A DNA stretch of 63,096 nt from Paenibacillus plantiphilus (GCF_927798095.1 NZ_CAKMMF010000026.1:1-63096), one strand, 5' to 3'. Shown: positions 51,981-61,909, counted from the first letter of the stretch. The notes: a model not told the origin generated them from the sequence alone. Made by a program: numbers and translations.

Positions 51981-54449
51981 TCACTTTATCAGAGCAGCCG
52001 TCAGCTGCGGATTTACTTGATTGTGTTCCGAATGCCGATTCACTTCATTCAGCCTTGCCATCAGATCCGCGCGGAACAACAAGTCGAATAAAGCTTCGCG
52101 AAGCTGCAGCAGCCCCACACGTTCAACCCACTGCCCTGTTGTCTCCCCGAAATACGCATCCTCCCGATACCATTGCAGGAAGGATGCTGACATCTCCAGT
52201 GCCCCAGCCTCTGCAGGCTCCATGCACAGCAGCTGTCCCTGTCGAAGCTGGGCGTTCCCGCTGCCGCCAACATAGATTTCCCAGCCTCCCGGCACACCGA
52301 CGATCCCCAGATCCTTCATCAGCGTTCCTGCACGATGGAGCGGACTGCTGGACACTGCCACGAATACGGGTGCGGGCATTTGCAGATGCTCAAGCTTCCG
52401 TTCAAGAGCGGCGCCCATCCCGACAGAATCCTTTATGGCACTGCCATCATAACGGATACCGTGGCAGGTCGCAACAGAAGCAATCCGTCTGCCATACACC
52501 TGACCACTGCCACTACGGCTGCCACCGCTTATGCCACGATTGCCATTGGCACTACTGCCGCCTTCAGCAAGACCCAACTCCTCTCCTATCGAATCGACAT
52601 GCTGCGATTCGATGCCGAGCAAATCCAGATGAGCCCCGCCAGCCAGCTTGGCAAGCGGAATATTGTACTTCTCAATGACATCCGCAATTTTCCTCAGCTG
52701 CTCAGCGCTTGTGACGCCGCCATACATGCGAGGAACAAGCGCATACGTGCCGTCTGCAAGCATGCTCGCAGACGATGCCTGCGGCGACGAGATCGGAGCC
52801 TTCCCAATCGTGGCGAATTGCTCCGCCTCCCCGCTCGCAATGACTTCGCTTTGCACCGCACCAACATAATACTGCAGTGCAGGTCGGCATACGCTGCAGC
52901 CGCCTGCCTGCAGCCAGCCCAGCCCATTCATCGCTTGATCTGCTGATGTGTAGCCGCCGCTGCCCAGCGCTGTCCGCAGCTCTTCATGGTCCAACGTTGT
53001 GCACGCGCACACCTTCTCCTTCTCCGGTTCTGGCGCATCCTTGCTCTGCAGCGCAAGCTCCAGAATCGCAGATACGAGCGGCTTGCAGCCGCCGCATGTA
53101 CTGGAGGCTCTCGTACATGCGCGAACCTCATCGACGGTCTCCAAGCCGTTCTCGCGAACGGCATCCATTATGGTTCCCTTAGTTACTCCATTACAAGAGC
53201 ATACCGTCTCCTTATCCGACAGCGAGCAGACATAAGCTTCATCAAAACCACCGCCAGCACCTGCGGCAGCTGCGGTATCCAGCACCGATATATCCGCCTG
53301 CTGCTTAATGTAGCCGAGCAGCTTATTTCCTTCGCTGCTGTCACCGAACAAGACAGCTCCGACGATTTTGTTATCGCGTACAGAAATTTTCTTATACGTA
53401 TTGCGGATTCCATCGAATGCCTTGACAGAGGTCGTAATCTCCGCATCGCGAATTTCCCCGGCTGAGAACACTTCAACACCGGAAACCTTCAGCTGCGAAT
53501 AGAGAATGGAGCCCTCGTAAGCCTCAGCCTCAACGCCGCAAATCTTCTTGGCCAGCACCTTGCCCTGCTCATAAAGCGGCGCAACAAGTCCGTATACCAT
53601 GCCGCGATGCTCTGCGCATTCGCCAACCGCGTACACATCCGGCACATCGGTCTCCATATAATCATTGACGACGATGGCCCGATTCGTCTCAATGCCGCTG
53701 TCTGCCGCCAGCTTGATGTTCGGACGAACGCCGACCGCGATGACGACCAGATCCGCCTCCACCTTGCTCCCGTCCTTGAACAGCAGACCTTCAACCCGCT
53801 TCTTGCCGAGAATCTTCTCCGTCTGCTTCTTGAGCAGGAAGCGCATTCCCTGCTTCTCCAGTTCCTGGCGCAGCATCCCCGCCGCCGTAGGCGTCAACTG
53901 CCGCTCCATCAGATGGTCAAAAATATGAACAACGTGAACCTCCATGCCCAGATTGAGCAAGCCCCTCGCAGCCTCCAAACCAAGCAGACCGCCGCCGATC
54001 ACGACGGCTTTCTTGTAGCTTTTCGAAGCTTCGAGCATCGTCTGGCAATCTTTAATATCCCGAAAAGCCGTTACCCCCGGCTTGTCGGCCCCCGGCAGCG
54101 GAAGCATAAACGGCAGCGAGCCAGTTGCAATAATGAGATGATCGTAGCTTAGACTGCGTCCGCTGTCGCTGACTACCAGCCGTGACTTCGTATCGATGCG
54201 CTCAACCGTTTCACCCGTGTACAGCGCAATATCATTATCCTTGTACCACTGCCAATCATTGATCGTAATATCATCTACCTTGGTATCGCCTTGAAGCACT
54301 TTAGAGAGCATGATGCGGTTATAGTTCGGATGCGGCTCACTGCCGAAGATCGTAATCTCGAATCGGTCAGGCGCCAGCTTCAGAATCTCTTCGACACACC
54401 GCACACCCGCCATCCCGTTCCCTACGACAACAAGTTTTTGTTTCCCCAT
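51981..54449 (-). CDS. nasB: Nitrate reductase electron transfer subunit with decayed siroheme domain
   Basis: An 822-residue protein with the NirB layout: FAD/NAD(P)H domain (VVVGNGMAG, GGGLLGLEAARG), two BFD-type [2Fe-2S] segments (CSCNGVTKG with CGGCKPLV, and CACTTLDHEE with CSVCRP) and a C-terminal ferredoxin-like half. Where NasD has CVGSTFC and GCPRNC, this protein has CHGIRYD and SSPLHR, so the siroheme/[4Fe-4S] Cys set is lost. It therefore should only pass electrons to NasC. The start ATG 54449 follows GAGGTT. A Gly/Ser/Asn-rich insert precedes the decayed domain. Confidence 0.85.
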   Translation of the reverse strand: MGKQKLVVVGNGMAGVRCVEEILKLAPDRFEITIFGSEPHPNYNRIMLSKVLQGDTKVDDITINDWQWYKDNDIALYTGETVERIDTKSRLVVSDSGRSLSYDHLIIATGSLPFMLPLPGADKPGVTAFRDIKDCQTMLEASKSYKKAVVIGGGLLGLEAARGLLNLGMEVHVVHIFDHLMERQLTPTAAGMLRQELEKQGMRFLLKKQTEKILGKKRVEGLLFKDGSKVEADLVVIAVGVRPNIKLAADSGIETNRAIVVNDYMETDVPDVYAVGECAEHRGMVYGLVAPLYEQGKVLAKKICGVEAEAYEGSILYSQLKVSGVEVFSAGEIRDAEITTSVKAFDGIRNTYKKISVRDNKIVGAVLFGDSSEGNKLLGYIKQQADISVLDTAAAAGAGGGFDEAYVCSLSDKETVCSCNGVTKGTIMDAVRENGLETVDEVRACTRASSTCGGCKPLVSAILELALQSKDAPEPEKEKVCACTTLDHEELRTALGSGGYTSADQAMNGLGWLQAGGCSVCRPALQYYVGAVQSEVIASGEAEQFATIGKAPISSPQASSASMLADGTYALVPRMYGGVTSAEQLRKIADVIEKYNIPLAKLAGGAHLDLLGIESQHVDSIGEELGLAEGGSSANGNRGISGGSRSGSGQVYGRRIASVATCHGIRYDGSAIKDSVGMGAALERKLEHLQMPAPVFVAVSSSPLHRAGTLMKDLGIVGVPGGWEIYVGGSGNAQLRQGQLLCMEPAEAGALEMSASFLQWYREDAYFGETTGQWVERVGLLQLREALFDLLFRADLMARLNEVNRHSEHNQVNPQLTAALIK

Positions 54450-54502
54450 ATTGCACAACCTCACATTCCGATGCTGAAGTTCTTCCTTATCCACCCAATC
54501 GA

Positions 54503-55678
54503 TCAAGCCATCGCGACTTTTTTCGCAGCCTTCAGCCGCTTGGTTGCAAGGTTCATCCACAAACAAGCACAGGCAGTTATCATTAGCAGCACGAAGCCCA
54601 ATGTATAGGCGCCTGACAAATCGTTAATAATACCAAGCACAATCGGCGGGAAGAAGCCTCCTATGCCGCCAGCCGCGCCCACAATACCCGTTACAGCGCC
54701 CGTATTGCCTGTCGACACCTCAGGGACCATCTTGAATACGGCTCCATTGCCAAGTCCAAGCAGCACCGACGCCATCAAGCAGCCCACGCTGAAAGCTACA
54801 AAATGCTGCAGCGACAGCGCCATCACAAGCGCGCATACCGCGATGCCGGCGAACACAACCGCAAGCACTTTGCGCGAGCCGAGCCGGTCAGCCAAGTAGC
54901 CGCCTAGCGGACGAATGAGTGTCGCCACGACGACAAAGCCTGCCGTCTTCAAGCCCGCATCTGTCACTGACAGCTGGAACAATTCCTTCAGGAATGTCGG
55001 CAAATATACGCTGAAAGCAACAAACCCGCCAAACGTCAGGAAGTAGAATATCGATAGAAACCACGTCGGCTCTTGCTTCAGAACCTCCATGGATTGTTTG
55101 AATGTCTTCGTCTGTGCAGGTTTAGGCAGCTCCTTGGTTCCGAGCCAGAAGATCAAAGTTACAACCACGATCATAATGGCAAGACTCCAGAATACCCAAG
55201 ACAGGCCATAACGGCTGAAAATAATCGGGATGGAGAAGTTCGCCACCGCTCCACCCAAGTTGCCTAACCCTGCTAATCCAAGTATGAGCCCTTGTCGTTC
55301 CGGCGTAAACCATCTCGATACATAGGTCAGCGAGACCGCGAATGTCGTACCGGCCATGCCGATGAACAGCGCACACAGCAGGAGCATCCAATAGGATTGC
55401 GCCCATCCTGCCAGCAGCAGCGGAAGTGTAAGGAACAGCATCGTTGCGGTGAACACCTTTTTCCCGCCATATCGGTCTGTATAGATGCCCATCGGAATCC
55501 GCAGAATTGAGCCTAGCAGAATAGGCGTTGCGATCAGCACACTTTTCTGAAGAGTGCTTAACTGGAAAATCTCTTGTATTTGCCCCGCGATGGGGGAGAA
55601 TACACTCCAAATAACGAATGAGGCCGTCATAGCCAATGTAGATAACCCAAGCGCCCTCGCAGATCCATTGTGTCGCAT
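54503..55678 (-). CDS. nasA: Nitrate/nitrite MFS transporter (NarK/NasA type)
   Basis: A 391-residue major facilitator with 12 helices. The nitrate signature GLAGLGNLGGAVANFSIP and the second NNP motif GAAGGIGGFFPPIVLG are present. It imports nitrate (or exports nitrite). ATG 55678 lies eight bases after AGGAG. It sits between nasE and nasB within the operon. Confidence 0.92.
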   Translation of the reverse strand: MRHNGSARALGLSTLAMTASFVIWSVFSPIAGQIQEIFQLSTLQKSVLIATPILLGSILRIPMGIYTDRYGGKKVFTATMLFLTLPLLLAGWAQSYWMLLLCALFIGMAGTTFAVSLTYVSRWFTPERQGLILGLAGLGNLGGAVANFSIPIIFSRYGLSWVFWSLAIMIVVVTLIFWLGTKELPKPAQTKTFKQSMEVLKQEPTWFLSIFYFLTFGGFVAFSVYLPTFLKELFQLSVTDAGLKTAGFVVVATLIRPLGGYLADRLGSRKVLAVVFAGIAVCALVMALSLQHFVAFSVGCLMASVLLGLGNGAVFKMVPEVSTGNTGAVTGIVGAAGGIGGFFPPIVLGIINDLSGAYTLGFVLLMITACACLWMNLATKRLKAAKKVAMA

Positions 55679-55742
55679 CGTAATATCTCCTATATTTCCA
55701 TTCTCAATGCCGGTATGTTTCACACACACCCACAAATTTAAT

Positions 55743-56078
55743 CTAAGAGGCCAGAATGCTCTCATCTGTAATATGCAGCCACATGTCGCCGCTTTGCTCA
55801 TCTACTTCAACCTCAAAGGAGGCTACGCAGCCGTCATCCGGGGCTTGGACCTGACCATCATGCAGATCAATCTTCCAATCATGCAGCGGACAGTATACGT
55901 GGTGGTCGCAGACGATTCCTTCCGAAAGCTTGCCCGCCTTATGCGGACAACGGTTCTCAATCGCCTTGATCGCACCTCCCGACAGCTTGAACATCGCTAT
56001 CTCTAACGATCCGATCCGAACAACCCGTGATCTCTTCTCCGCAATTTCCGCAATATTCCCTACAAGTATCCGTTTCAT
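55743..56078 (-). CDS. nasE: Nitrite reductase small subunit (Rieske)
   Basis: A 111-residue NirD-type protein with Rieske motifs CPHKAG and CPLHDW. It forms the nitrite reductase with NasD. The ATG at 56078 starts the usual MKRILVG; the ATG at 56090 is directly against the GAGAGG box. It lies 20 bases after nasD. Confidence 0.9.
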   Translation of the reverse strand: MKRILVGNIAEIAEKRSRVVRIGSLEIAMFKLSGGAIKAIENRCPHKAGKLSEGIVCDHHVYCPLHDWKIDLHDGQVQAPDDGCVASFEVEVDEQSGDMWLHITDESILAS

Positions 56079-56098
56079 ATATGTTGTCATCCTCTCGC

Positions 56099-58537
56099 TT
56101 ACAGAATGGATGGTGCAGCTTGTGTATCCATGGGCTCAAACGTCCGGCGAAGCTCCGGCTTCTCAATAATCTCTCTCCAAGGCTCCTTCATCAAATCCAA
56201 TGCTTTCTCAATGCGTCCCACCAGCGCGAGCCGATCTTCCCTGCTCTCAAGCGCAGCTTTGACGGTATCCAGTCCTACGCGCTCCAGCCATTCAGCCGTC
56301 CGCTCATTGTACTTGCCTGTCTCGCGATAATACTGCAGGTACGCGCCTGACCACTCCAGCACTTCCTCCTCCGTCTTCACTTTGCACAGAAGATCCGTAC
56401 CGCGAAGCTTCGTTCCTCCGTTGCCGCCGACATGCAGCTCCCAGCCGCCATCGATGGCGACAACGCCGAAGTCCTTAATCGTCGCCTCCGCACAGTTGCG
56501 CGGACAGCCCGACACAGCCATCTTCACCTTCGCAGGCGTGCTCAAACGCTCGAACCGCTTCTCAAGCTGAATGCCCATCCCGATGGAATCCTGTGTGCCG
56601 AACCGGCAGAAGGTGGAGCCGACGCAGGTTTTAACGGTACGCAGCGTCTTGCCGTAGGCATAACCGGACGGCATATCAAGATCCGCCCACATGCCCGGCA
56701 GGTCCTCCTTCTTCACACCGAGCAAGTCGATGCGCTGACCGCCCGTCACTTTAACGAGAGGCACTTCATATTTCTCCGCGATTTCCGCGATTTTCTTCAA
56801 GTCCTTCGGTGTCGTTACACCACCATACATTCTTGGTACAACAGAGTACGTGCCATCCTTCTGAATGTTCGCATGGTTGCGCTCGTTCACGAAGCGGGAC
56901 TCTCTCTCGTCCTCATGCTCTTCCGGCCATACCATGCCGAGATAGTAGTTGAGCGCCGGGCGGCACTTGGAGCAGCCCTCCGTGTTCGACCATTCCAGCA
57001 CGTTCATAACTTCCTTCGAGGTCGTCAGGCGCATACTGCGAATCGCTTCGACCACTTCATCGCGTCCAAGCGTTGTACAGCCGCAAATCCCTTCCTTGAC
57101 ACTCTTCACGCCGTCGGCTCCAAGCACATAGGTGAGCACATCTCCAACAAGCGGTTTACAACCACCGCAGGAGCCGGATGCCTTGGTGCAAGCCTTGATA
57201 TCATTGATGCTGGAGCAGCCCTTCTCCTGAATCGCCTGCACGATCGCACCCTTGGATACGCCATTGCAGCCGCACACAATCTCGTCATCGCTCATAGCGG
57301 CAACAAGGTCTACACCGGATTTGGTCTTGCCTCCGCCTTCGCCGAGAAGCACTTCCTTCTCCTTGCCGGTCACGTCCTCGCCGTTGCGAATCATAGCGAA
57401 CAGGCGGGAGCCGTCGCTTATATCTCCGAATAATACAGCGCCGATTACTTTGCCGTCCTTAATGACAGCCTTCTTATAAATGCCTTCAAAATCATCCTGA
57501 ACACGAACAGCACGCGTATCCGGTCCGTCTGCATAAGCGCCTGCGGAGAATACGTCCACGCCCGACACCTTCAGCTTCGTGGATACGACAGAGCCCTGAT
57601 AGCCGCCCGTCTCGATACCGGCAAGCCGCTTCGCCAGCACTGCACCCTGCTCATAAAGCGGAGCAACCAAGCCGTAAGCAACACCGCGATGCTCGACACA
57701 TTCGCCGACAGCGTAGATGTTGGGCACACTCGTCTCAAGGAAGTCATTGACCACGATTCCGCGGTTAATCTCAATGCCGCTGCTCTTGGCAAGCGCGATG
57801 TTCGGACGAATACCTACCGCCATAACAACGAGATCAGCATCGACCTCCATGCCATCCGTGAAGCGGACGCCGGTCACTCTCTTCTTGCCCAGAATGGAAT
57901 CGGTGTTCTTCTTCAAAAGGAACTTCATCCCTTGACGCTCAAGCTCAGCTCTCAGCATGATGGAAGCCGTCTGGTCCAGCTGCCTTTCCATCACATACTC
58001 GTGAATATGGACGACCGATACTTCCATATTCAGATTGAGCAATCCGCGCGCCGCCTCCAGGCCGAGCAATCCGCCGCCGATGACGACAGCTTTCTTGTGC
58101 TTCTTAGCCGTCTCGATCATCGTCTCGCAGTCTTTAATATCACGGAAGGCGATAACGCCCTCCTTATCCGCTCCCGGCAGAGGAAGCATGAACGGCAGCG
58201 AGCCTGTCGCGACGATCAGCTCATCGTACGGTACGCTTATGCCCCCATCCGTGCTGACAAGCTTGCGGGCAGTGTCAATTTTGCTAACAGTATGCCCCGT
58301 GTGAAGCGTAATATGGTTCTCCTCATACCAGGACCAGTCATTGATCACAATATCCTTCATGTCCGCATCCCCTGCCAGAACAGAGGAGAGCAGAATTCGA
58401 TTATAGTTGGGATGCGGCTCGCTCCCGAAAATTGTAATGTCATAAAGGTTCGGTGAAAGCTTCAATAATTGCTCGATGCAGCTAACTCCAGCCATTCCAT
58501 TCCCGATCAAAACCACTTTTTTCTTCATTGCGTTCAC
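56099..58537 (-). CDS. nasD: Nitrite reductase large subunit
   Basis: An 812-residue NADH-dependent assimilatory nitrite reductase reducing nitrite to ammonia in the cytosol. It has FAD/NAD domains (VLIGNGMAG, GGGLLGLEAARG) and [2Fe-2S] segments (CGCNGVSKG with CGGCKPLV, and CGCTTLGRDE with CSKCRP). The siroheme/[4Fe-4S] Cys are in TCVGSTFC and SGCPRNC. It is the first gene of the operon, with a TnrA-like box about 75 bases upstream. It pairs with the Rieske subunit NasE. Confidence 0.95.
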   Translation of the reverse strand: MNAMKKKVVLIGNGMAGVSCIEQLLKLSPNLYDITIFGSEPHPNYNRILLSSVLAGDADMKDIVINDWSWYEENHITLHTGHTVSKIDTARKLVSTDGGISVPYDELIVATGSLPFMLPLPGADKEGVIAFRDIKDCETMIETAKKHKKAVVIGGGLLGLEAARGLLNLNMEVSVVHIHEYVMERQLDQTASIMLRAELERQGMKFLLKKNTDSILGKKRVTGVRFTDGMEVDADLVVMAVGIRPNIALAKSSGIEINRGIVVNDFLETSVPNIYAVGECVEHRGVAYGLVAPLYEQGAVLAKRLAGIETGGYQGSVVSTKLKVSGVDVFSAGAYADGPDTRAVRVQDDFEGIYKKAVIKDGKVIGAVLFGDISDGSRLFAMIRNGEDVTGKEKEVLLGEGGGKTKSGVDLVAAMSDDEIVCGCNGVSKGAIVQAIQEKGCSSINDIKACTKASGSCGGCKPLVGDVLTYVLGADGVKSVKEGICGCTTLGRDEVVEAIRSMRLTTSKEVMNVLEWSNTEGCSKCRPALNYYLGMVWPEEHEDERESRFVNERNHANIQKDGTYSVVPRMYGGVTTPKDLKKIAEIAEKYEVPLVKVTGGQRIDLLGVKKEDLPGMWADLDMPSGYAYGKTLRTVKTCVGSTFCRFGTQDSIGMGIQLEKRFERLSTPAKVKMAVSGCPRNCAEATIKDFGVVAIDGGWELHVGGNGGTKLRGTDLLCKVKTEEEVLEWSGAYLQYYRETGKYNERTAEWLERVGLDTVKAALESREDRLALVGRIEKALDLMKEPWREIIEKPELRRTFEPMDTQAAPSIL

Positions 58538-58904
58538 TCTCCTGTAGCAGATCTAAACTAACATAGAATGTAATGTAAAGACGAAATGACTCTTGTTCCT
58601 ATAAATTAATGTTAACAAACATGACATAAACTCTTGTTTCTAATGTAACCGAATTATCCATTAAGTTCAACAAGAAATTGCAGTAATTTTGTCCATTTCA
58701 ACAAAACCTATCGATTTTAACGAACAATATTAAGTTTTTCTTATCGTTTTGTTCGCTTTTCCTGATGGCAGCGCATTCAATTTTCACCCCGATATAAGAG
58801 TGTCAAATGAGTTGACTGCTAATGATAAGTTATGTAACACAAATAAGCCATTAACCTGAAATCGGCTAATGGCTGAAGCTCGCTTATTTAGAACGCTCTA
58901 CCGT
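58538..58904. other. nas promoter region
   Basis: No gene. AT-rich, with the TnrA-like box at 58610-58626 and several A/T tracts. The 3' part flanks the convergent end of the epimerase gene. Confidence 0.5.
58610..58626. promoter_or_regulatory. TnrA/GlnR-like box before nasD
   Basis: TGTTAACAAACATGACA matches the consensus TGTNANAWWWTMTNACA at 15 of 17 positions, with both TGT/ACA ends intact. TnrA activates nas operons under nitrogen limitation in Bacillus. Confidence 0.6.
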
Positions 58905-59957
58905 TTATAATTTTATTCCAATTGACTGAAGAAATTCGTCTTCCTTCTCATAATCGAGCTTCATTCGATATTTGCGATCGATTGCAGCTGGGAGATGCTC
59001 GACCTCCCACTGGATCGTCTTGCTCAGCCCTTCTTCCCAAGAAACGCTTTCCTTATAGCCAAGCTCTTCCCGTATGCGGCTGGAATCTACTATGAGCTGC
59101 TGCGAAGTGTTGAGAGGGAATTGAAGCTGCTCTGGCAGATCGCTCTTCGGGACCCTAACAATATCGCCTTGCCACCCTAGCTGTTCACCAATCTTTTGCA
59201 CAAAATCAATCATCAGCGGAGCTTCCGGCTCCCCCACATTGTATATACGTCCGGCGGAACGGCTGTCTACAACCGCCAATACGATAGCCAGAGCAGCATT
59301 CTCAACATAAGCATGCGTCCAGCGCCACTGTGCGAATGCCTCATCCAGCACAATATAGGGGCGCCGATCAACGATCCGCTGCAAATTCAAGTAAGAGAAT
59401 AAACGATGCTGACTGTCCTTCGGTCCATAGATGGCTGGAAGTCTTACTATCGTACCCGCTGAAGAATCACAATCCATAACGGCTTGCTCCACCAGTATTT
59501 TTTCATATCGATTGCACCAATCGTCCGCTGCCTTGGAGCTGTCCCCATATGGATAGAATGTCTCTCGCAATCTGGAGCTCTCCGTAATCGGAGTTGCTTC
59601 CAGCTCCAGATCTCCTGTCTCGCTGCCCCTGACCAGTCCATAGGCGCGATAGACATCCTGACTGCTGACCGCCACAATTCGCTGCGCGATCCCCGCGAAC
59701 GTTCTCACCAGCATGTCCGCATCCTCTTGTGTGGACGGAATCATATCAAGAACAACCTCAGGAGCGAGCCTTCTGAATTCTTCCCGCCTCTCCAGCATGC
59801 GAGTTCTGTCGCCATAGAGATGGGCAACCGCTGACGGAAGCTCCACTGCCTCCTGCCCGCCTCGATGAAAAACCGTCACTTGATGCCCCCTCTCAACGAG
59901 CAGCTTCACGACATGCGGACCTATAAAAGATGTTCCCCCAATAATTAATATTCGCAT
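58905..59957 (-). CDS. NAD-dependent epimerase/reductase
   Basis: A 350-residue short-chain-type extended oxidoreductase. The dinucleotide motif is GGTSFIG in RILIIGGTSFIGPHVV; the active-site YxxxK is YGDSSK. The C-terminal half resembles atypical nucleotide-sugar epimerases. Substrate unknown. GGGGATGATGG precedes the ATG. It stands alone after the nas operon. Confidence 0.85.
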   Translation of the reverse strand: MRILIIGGTSFIGPHVVKLLVERGHQVTVFHRGGQEAVELPSAVAHLYGDRTRMLERREEFRRLAPEVVLDMIPSTQEDADMLVRTFAGIAQRIVAVSSQDVYRAYGLVRGSETGDLELEATPITESSRLRETFYPYGDSSKAADDWCNRYEKILVEQAVMDCDSSAGTIVRLPAIYGPKDSQHRLFSYLNLQRIVDRRPYIVLDEAFAQWRWTHAYVENAALAIVLAVVDSRSAGRIYNVGEPEAPLMIDFVQKIGEQLGWQGDIVRVPKSDLPEQLQFPLNTSQQLIVDSSRIREELGYKESVSWEEGLSKTIQWEVEHLPAAIDRKYRMKLDYEKEDEFLQSIGIKL

Positions 59958-59969
59958 GAACCATCATCC

Positions 59970-60019
59970 CCATATCCGTATCCATATCCATATCCATACT
60001 CGTATCCGTATCCGTATCC
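59970..60019. repeat. Tandem hexamer repeat (CCRTAT-type)
   Basis: About eight copies of CATATC/CGTATC run in tandem directly upstream of the epimerase ribosome binding site. One copy carries ACTCGT instead. The array lies within the 5' leader of the gene. Confidence 0.85.
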
Positions 60020-60080
60020 AAATACTGCTGCCCCTATTGTAAACGAACAAGTCCCTATAGTGGATACGGAAGGCATTGGA

Positions 60081-60123
60081 ATGGTCATGATGGTCATGAT
60101 GGTCATGATGGTCATGATGGTCA
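60081..60123. repeat. Tandem nonamer repeat ATGGTCATG
   Basis: Nearly five perfect copies of the nine-base unit ATGGTCATG lie between the epimerase gene and the sensor kinase stop. Each unit contains CATGATG, so neighbours can form small hairpins. Confidence 0.9.
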
Positions 60124-60167
60124 AACTGGATTATTAGTATAGCGCGATTACTATAAACCCTCTTGGT

Positions 60168-61193
60168 TCAATGCCCGGATACCGAGGATATTCCATAGTA
60201 ATCAGAGAGCTTGTAGAAGCTGATAATGAACTCCGTATATTCCCCCTCCCTACTAGCAACCTCGATTCCGATCCGTAATGTCTCCGCGATTTGCTTGGCA
60301 TAATAGAGCCCCATTCCTGTTGACTTCGTTCCCGTCCGGCCATTTCTACCTGTGAAGCCTTTGTCAAAAATTCTCGCGATATCCTCTCTTGGAATACCAA
60401 TGCCGCTATCCTTAATATGGATATGGCAAGCTCGCTCCTCTTCCCTTGTCCATATGTCCAATCGCCCATTGTTAGGCATATATTTGCTGCTATTATTAAG
60501 AATTTGACCCACTATGTAATGAATCCACTTTCGATCGCTTATGACATGGAACGATTGCAGCTCTGTATGGATTTCTATGTTTTTATGAATAAAGAATAAC
60601 GCATTCTCCTTGAGTGCGGCTCTTAGCACTAGACATACATCGACTTCCTCGGCTGCGATATCCTCATCATAATGATTCGCTCTTGCAACATGAAGAATTT
60701 GATTGACCCTGAACTTCATTTGCTCAGTCTGGCCTCGGAACGGGTAAGCAGCTTCACTCCCCATATCCTCAAGCAGCAGCTCGCATACTGCGAGATTCAC
60801 CTTCATATCATGCACCCACTGCGTGATGTACTCCTGAAATTCATTCATGCCCCGTTTATAATTCTCTTCTCTCTCGCGATGCAGACGACGCTGATCCGCT
60901 AAAGCTCCAGCAAGCATATCCATATAAAAATCCCCCTTATAGGAGGACACGATCTGTTCGATATTTCCCCCGGGATCCTGGAGAATACGCCCGTATTTCT
61001 TCTTGGCGCTGAACAATCCGGCCGTCATCATGGCAAGCTGTACGATTATGACGAGCAGATTCATATAGATCATATCTGCAGCGCTCCGGCTAATAGCAAA
61101 GCTGCTGTACAGAACGCTGTTGATAATGATCAGGATCATAACATGACTGAGAATCCAAAGCTTATGGACTCGAATATAATCGATTAGCCTCAT
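60168..61193 (-). CDS. Bce-type intramembrane-sensing histidine kinase
   Basis: A 341-residue kinase with two close membrane helices (about 15-33 and 43-62) and almost no extracellular domain, typical of BceS-like sensors for antimicrobial peptides. His is in QWVHDMKVNL; the ATPase boxes are ILNNSSKYMP, DSGIGIP, FDKGFTG and STGMGLYY. Start overlaps the regulator stop as ATGA. Such kinases take their signal from the neighbouring FtsX-like permease. Confidence 0.9.
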   Translation of the reverse strand: MRLIDYIRVHKLWILSHVMILIIINSVLYSSFAISRSAADMIYMNLLVIIVQLAMMTAGLFSAKKKYGRILQDPGGNIEQIVSSYKGDFYMDMLAGALADQRRLHREREENYKRGMNEFQEYITQWVHDMKVNLAVCELLLEDMGSEAAYPFRGQTEQMKFRVNQILHVARANHYDEDIAAEEVDVCLVLRAALKENALFFIHKNIEIHTELQSFHVISDRKWIHYIVGQILNNSSKYMPNNGRLDIWTREEERACHIHIKDSGIGIPREDIARIFDKGFTGRNGRTGTKSTGMGLYYAKQIAETLRIGIEVASREGEYTEFIISFYKLSDYYGISSVSGH

Positions 61194-61909
61194 GGAATGA
61201 TATACCCCATCCCTTTTTTCGTACGAATATAATCAGGCGCACCTATATCCTCCAACCGCTTCCGCAATCGATTCAAATTCACCGTAAGCGTGTTTTCATT
61301 GACATAGCAATCATCGTCCCACAGCTGCTTCATCAGTTGCTCTCTGGAAACGACCCTGCCCTTTCTCTCCATCAGTATACGCATAATTTTGAATTCATTT
61401 CTGGTAAGCTCAATACTCTCATTTCCACAATGAATTGCAGCATCATTCAAATTAAGCAGAATATCTCCACAAGCGAGCACATGCTGGTCTGTCGTTCTAT
61501 ACTCATATGTGCGCCTAATGATGGCCTGCAGCTTGGCAACAAGCACATGCGGATCAAAGGGCTTCTGGATGTAATCATCCCCGCCGTTATTAATCGCCAT
61601 CACAATATCCATGCTGCTTTCTCTTGAAGAGACGAAAACAATGGGCACACTGGACACTTCTCTTATCTTCTTGCACCAATAGAATCCGTCATAGGCTGGA
61701 ATATTAATATCCATGAGAACAATATGCGGTTCTGCTGCCCCATACTGCTCCATAATATGGTCGAAGTTTTCGCAGATCACCACTTGGAAGCCCCATTGAA
61801 GGAGCAGGCCCTTCATCGCTTCCGCCATTGGCCTGTCATCCTCTATAAGCAACAGCTTGTATCTGGCAATCCCTGTATTCGCCACCAACTCCACCGCCTT
61901 ATTTTCCAT
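61190..61909 (-). CDS. Bce-type response regulator
   Basis: A 239-residue OmpR-type regulator. Phospho-accepting Asp is in VLMDINIPAYDG, Thr/Ser-Lys positions in VFVSSRES and YIQKPFDPH, and the winged helix ends VNLNRLRKRLEDIG. Its start overlaps the permease gene by 11 bases; the ATG has no clear box and an in-frame GTG or TTG a few codons later may be used. It should activate the detoxification transporter upstream. Confidence 0.9.
   Translation of the reverse strand: MENKAVELVANTGIARYKLLLIEDDRPMAEAMKGLLLQWGFQVVICENFDHIMEQYGAAEPHIVLMDINIPAYDGFYWCKKIREVSSVPIVFVSSRESSMDIVMAINNGGDDYIQKPFDPHVLVAKLQAIIRRTYEYRTTDQHVLACGDILLNLNDAAIHCGNESIELTRNEFKIMRILMERKGRVVSREQLMKQLWDDDCYVNENTLTVNLNRLRKRLEDIGAPDYIRTKKGMGYIIP

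Noticed and set aside
51167..52678. A 503-codon open frame on the plus strand
   Set aside because: It lies antisense to nasC and nasB, has no ribosome binding site and its composition mirrors the opposite strand's codon bias.
59970..60123. Tandem repeats as a CRISPR array
   Set aside because: Units are 6 and 9 bases with no spacers, and no cas genes are present.
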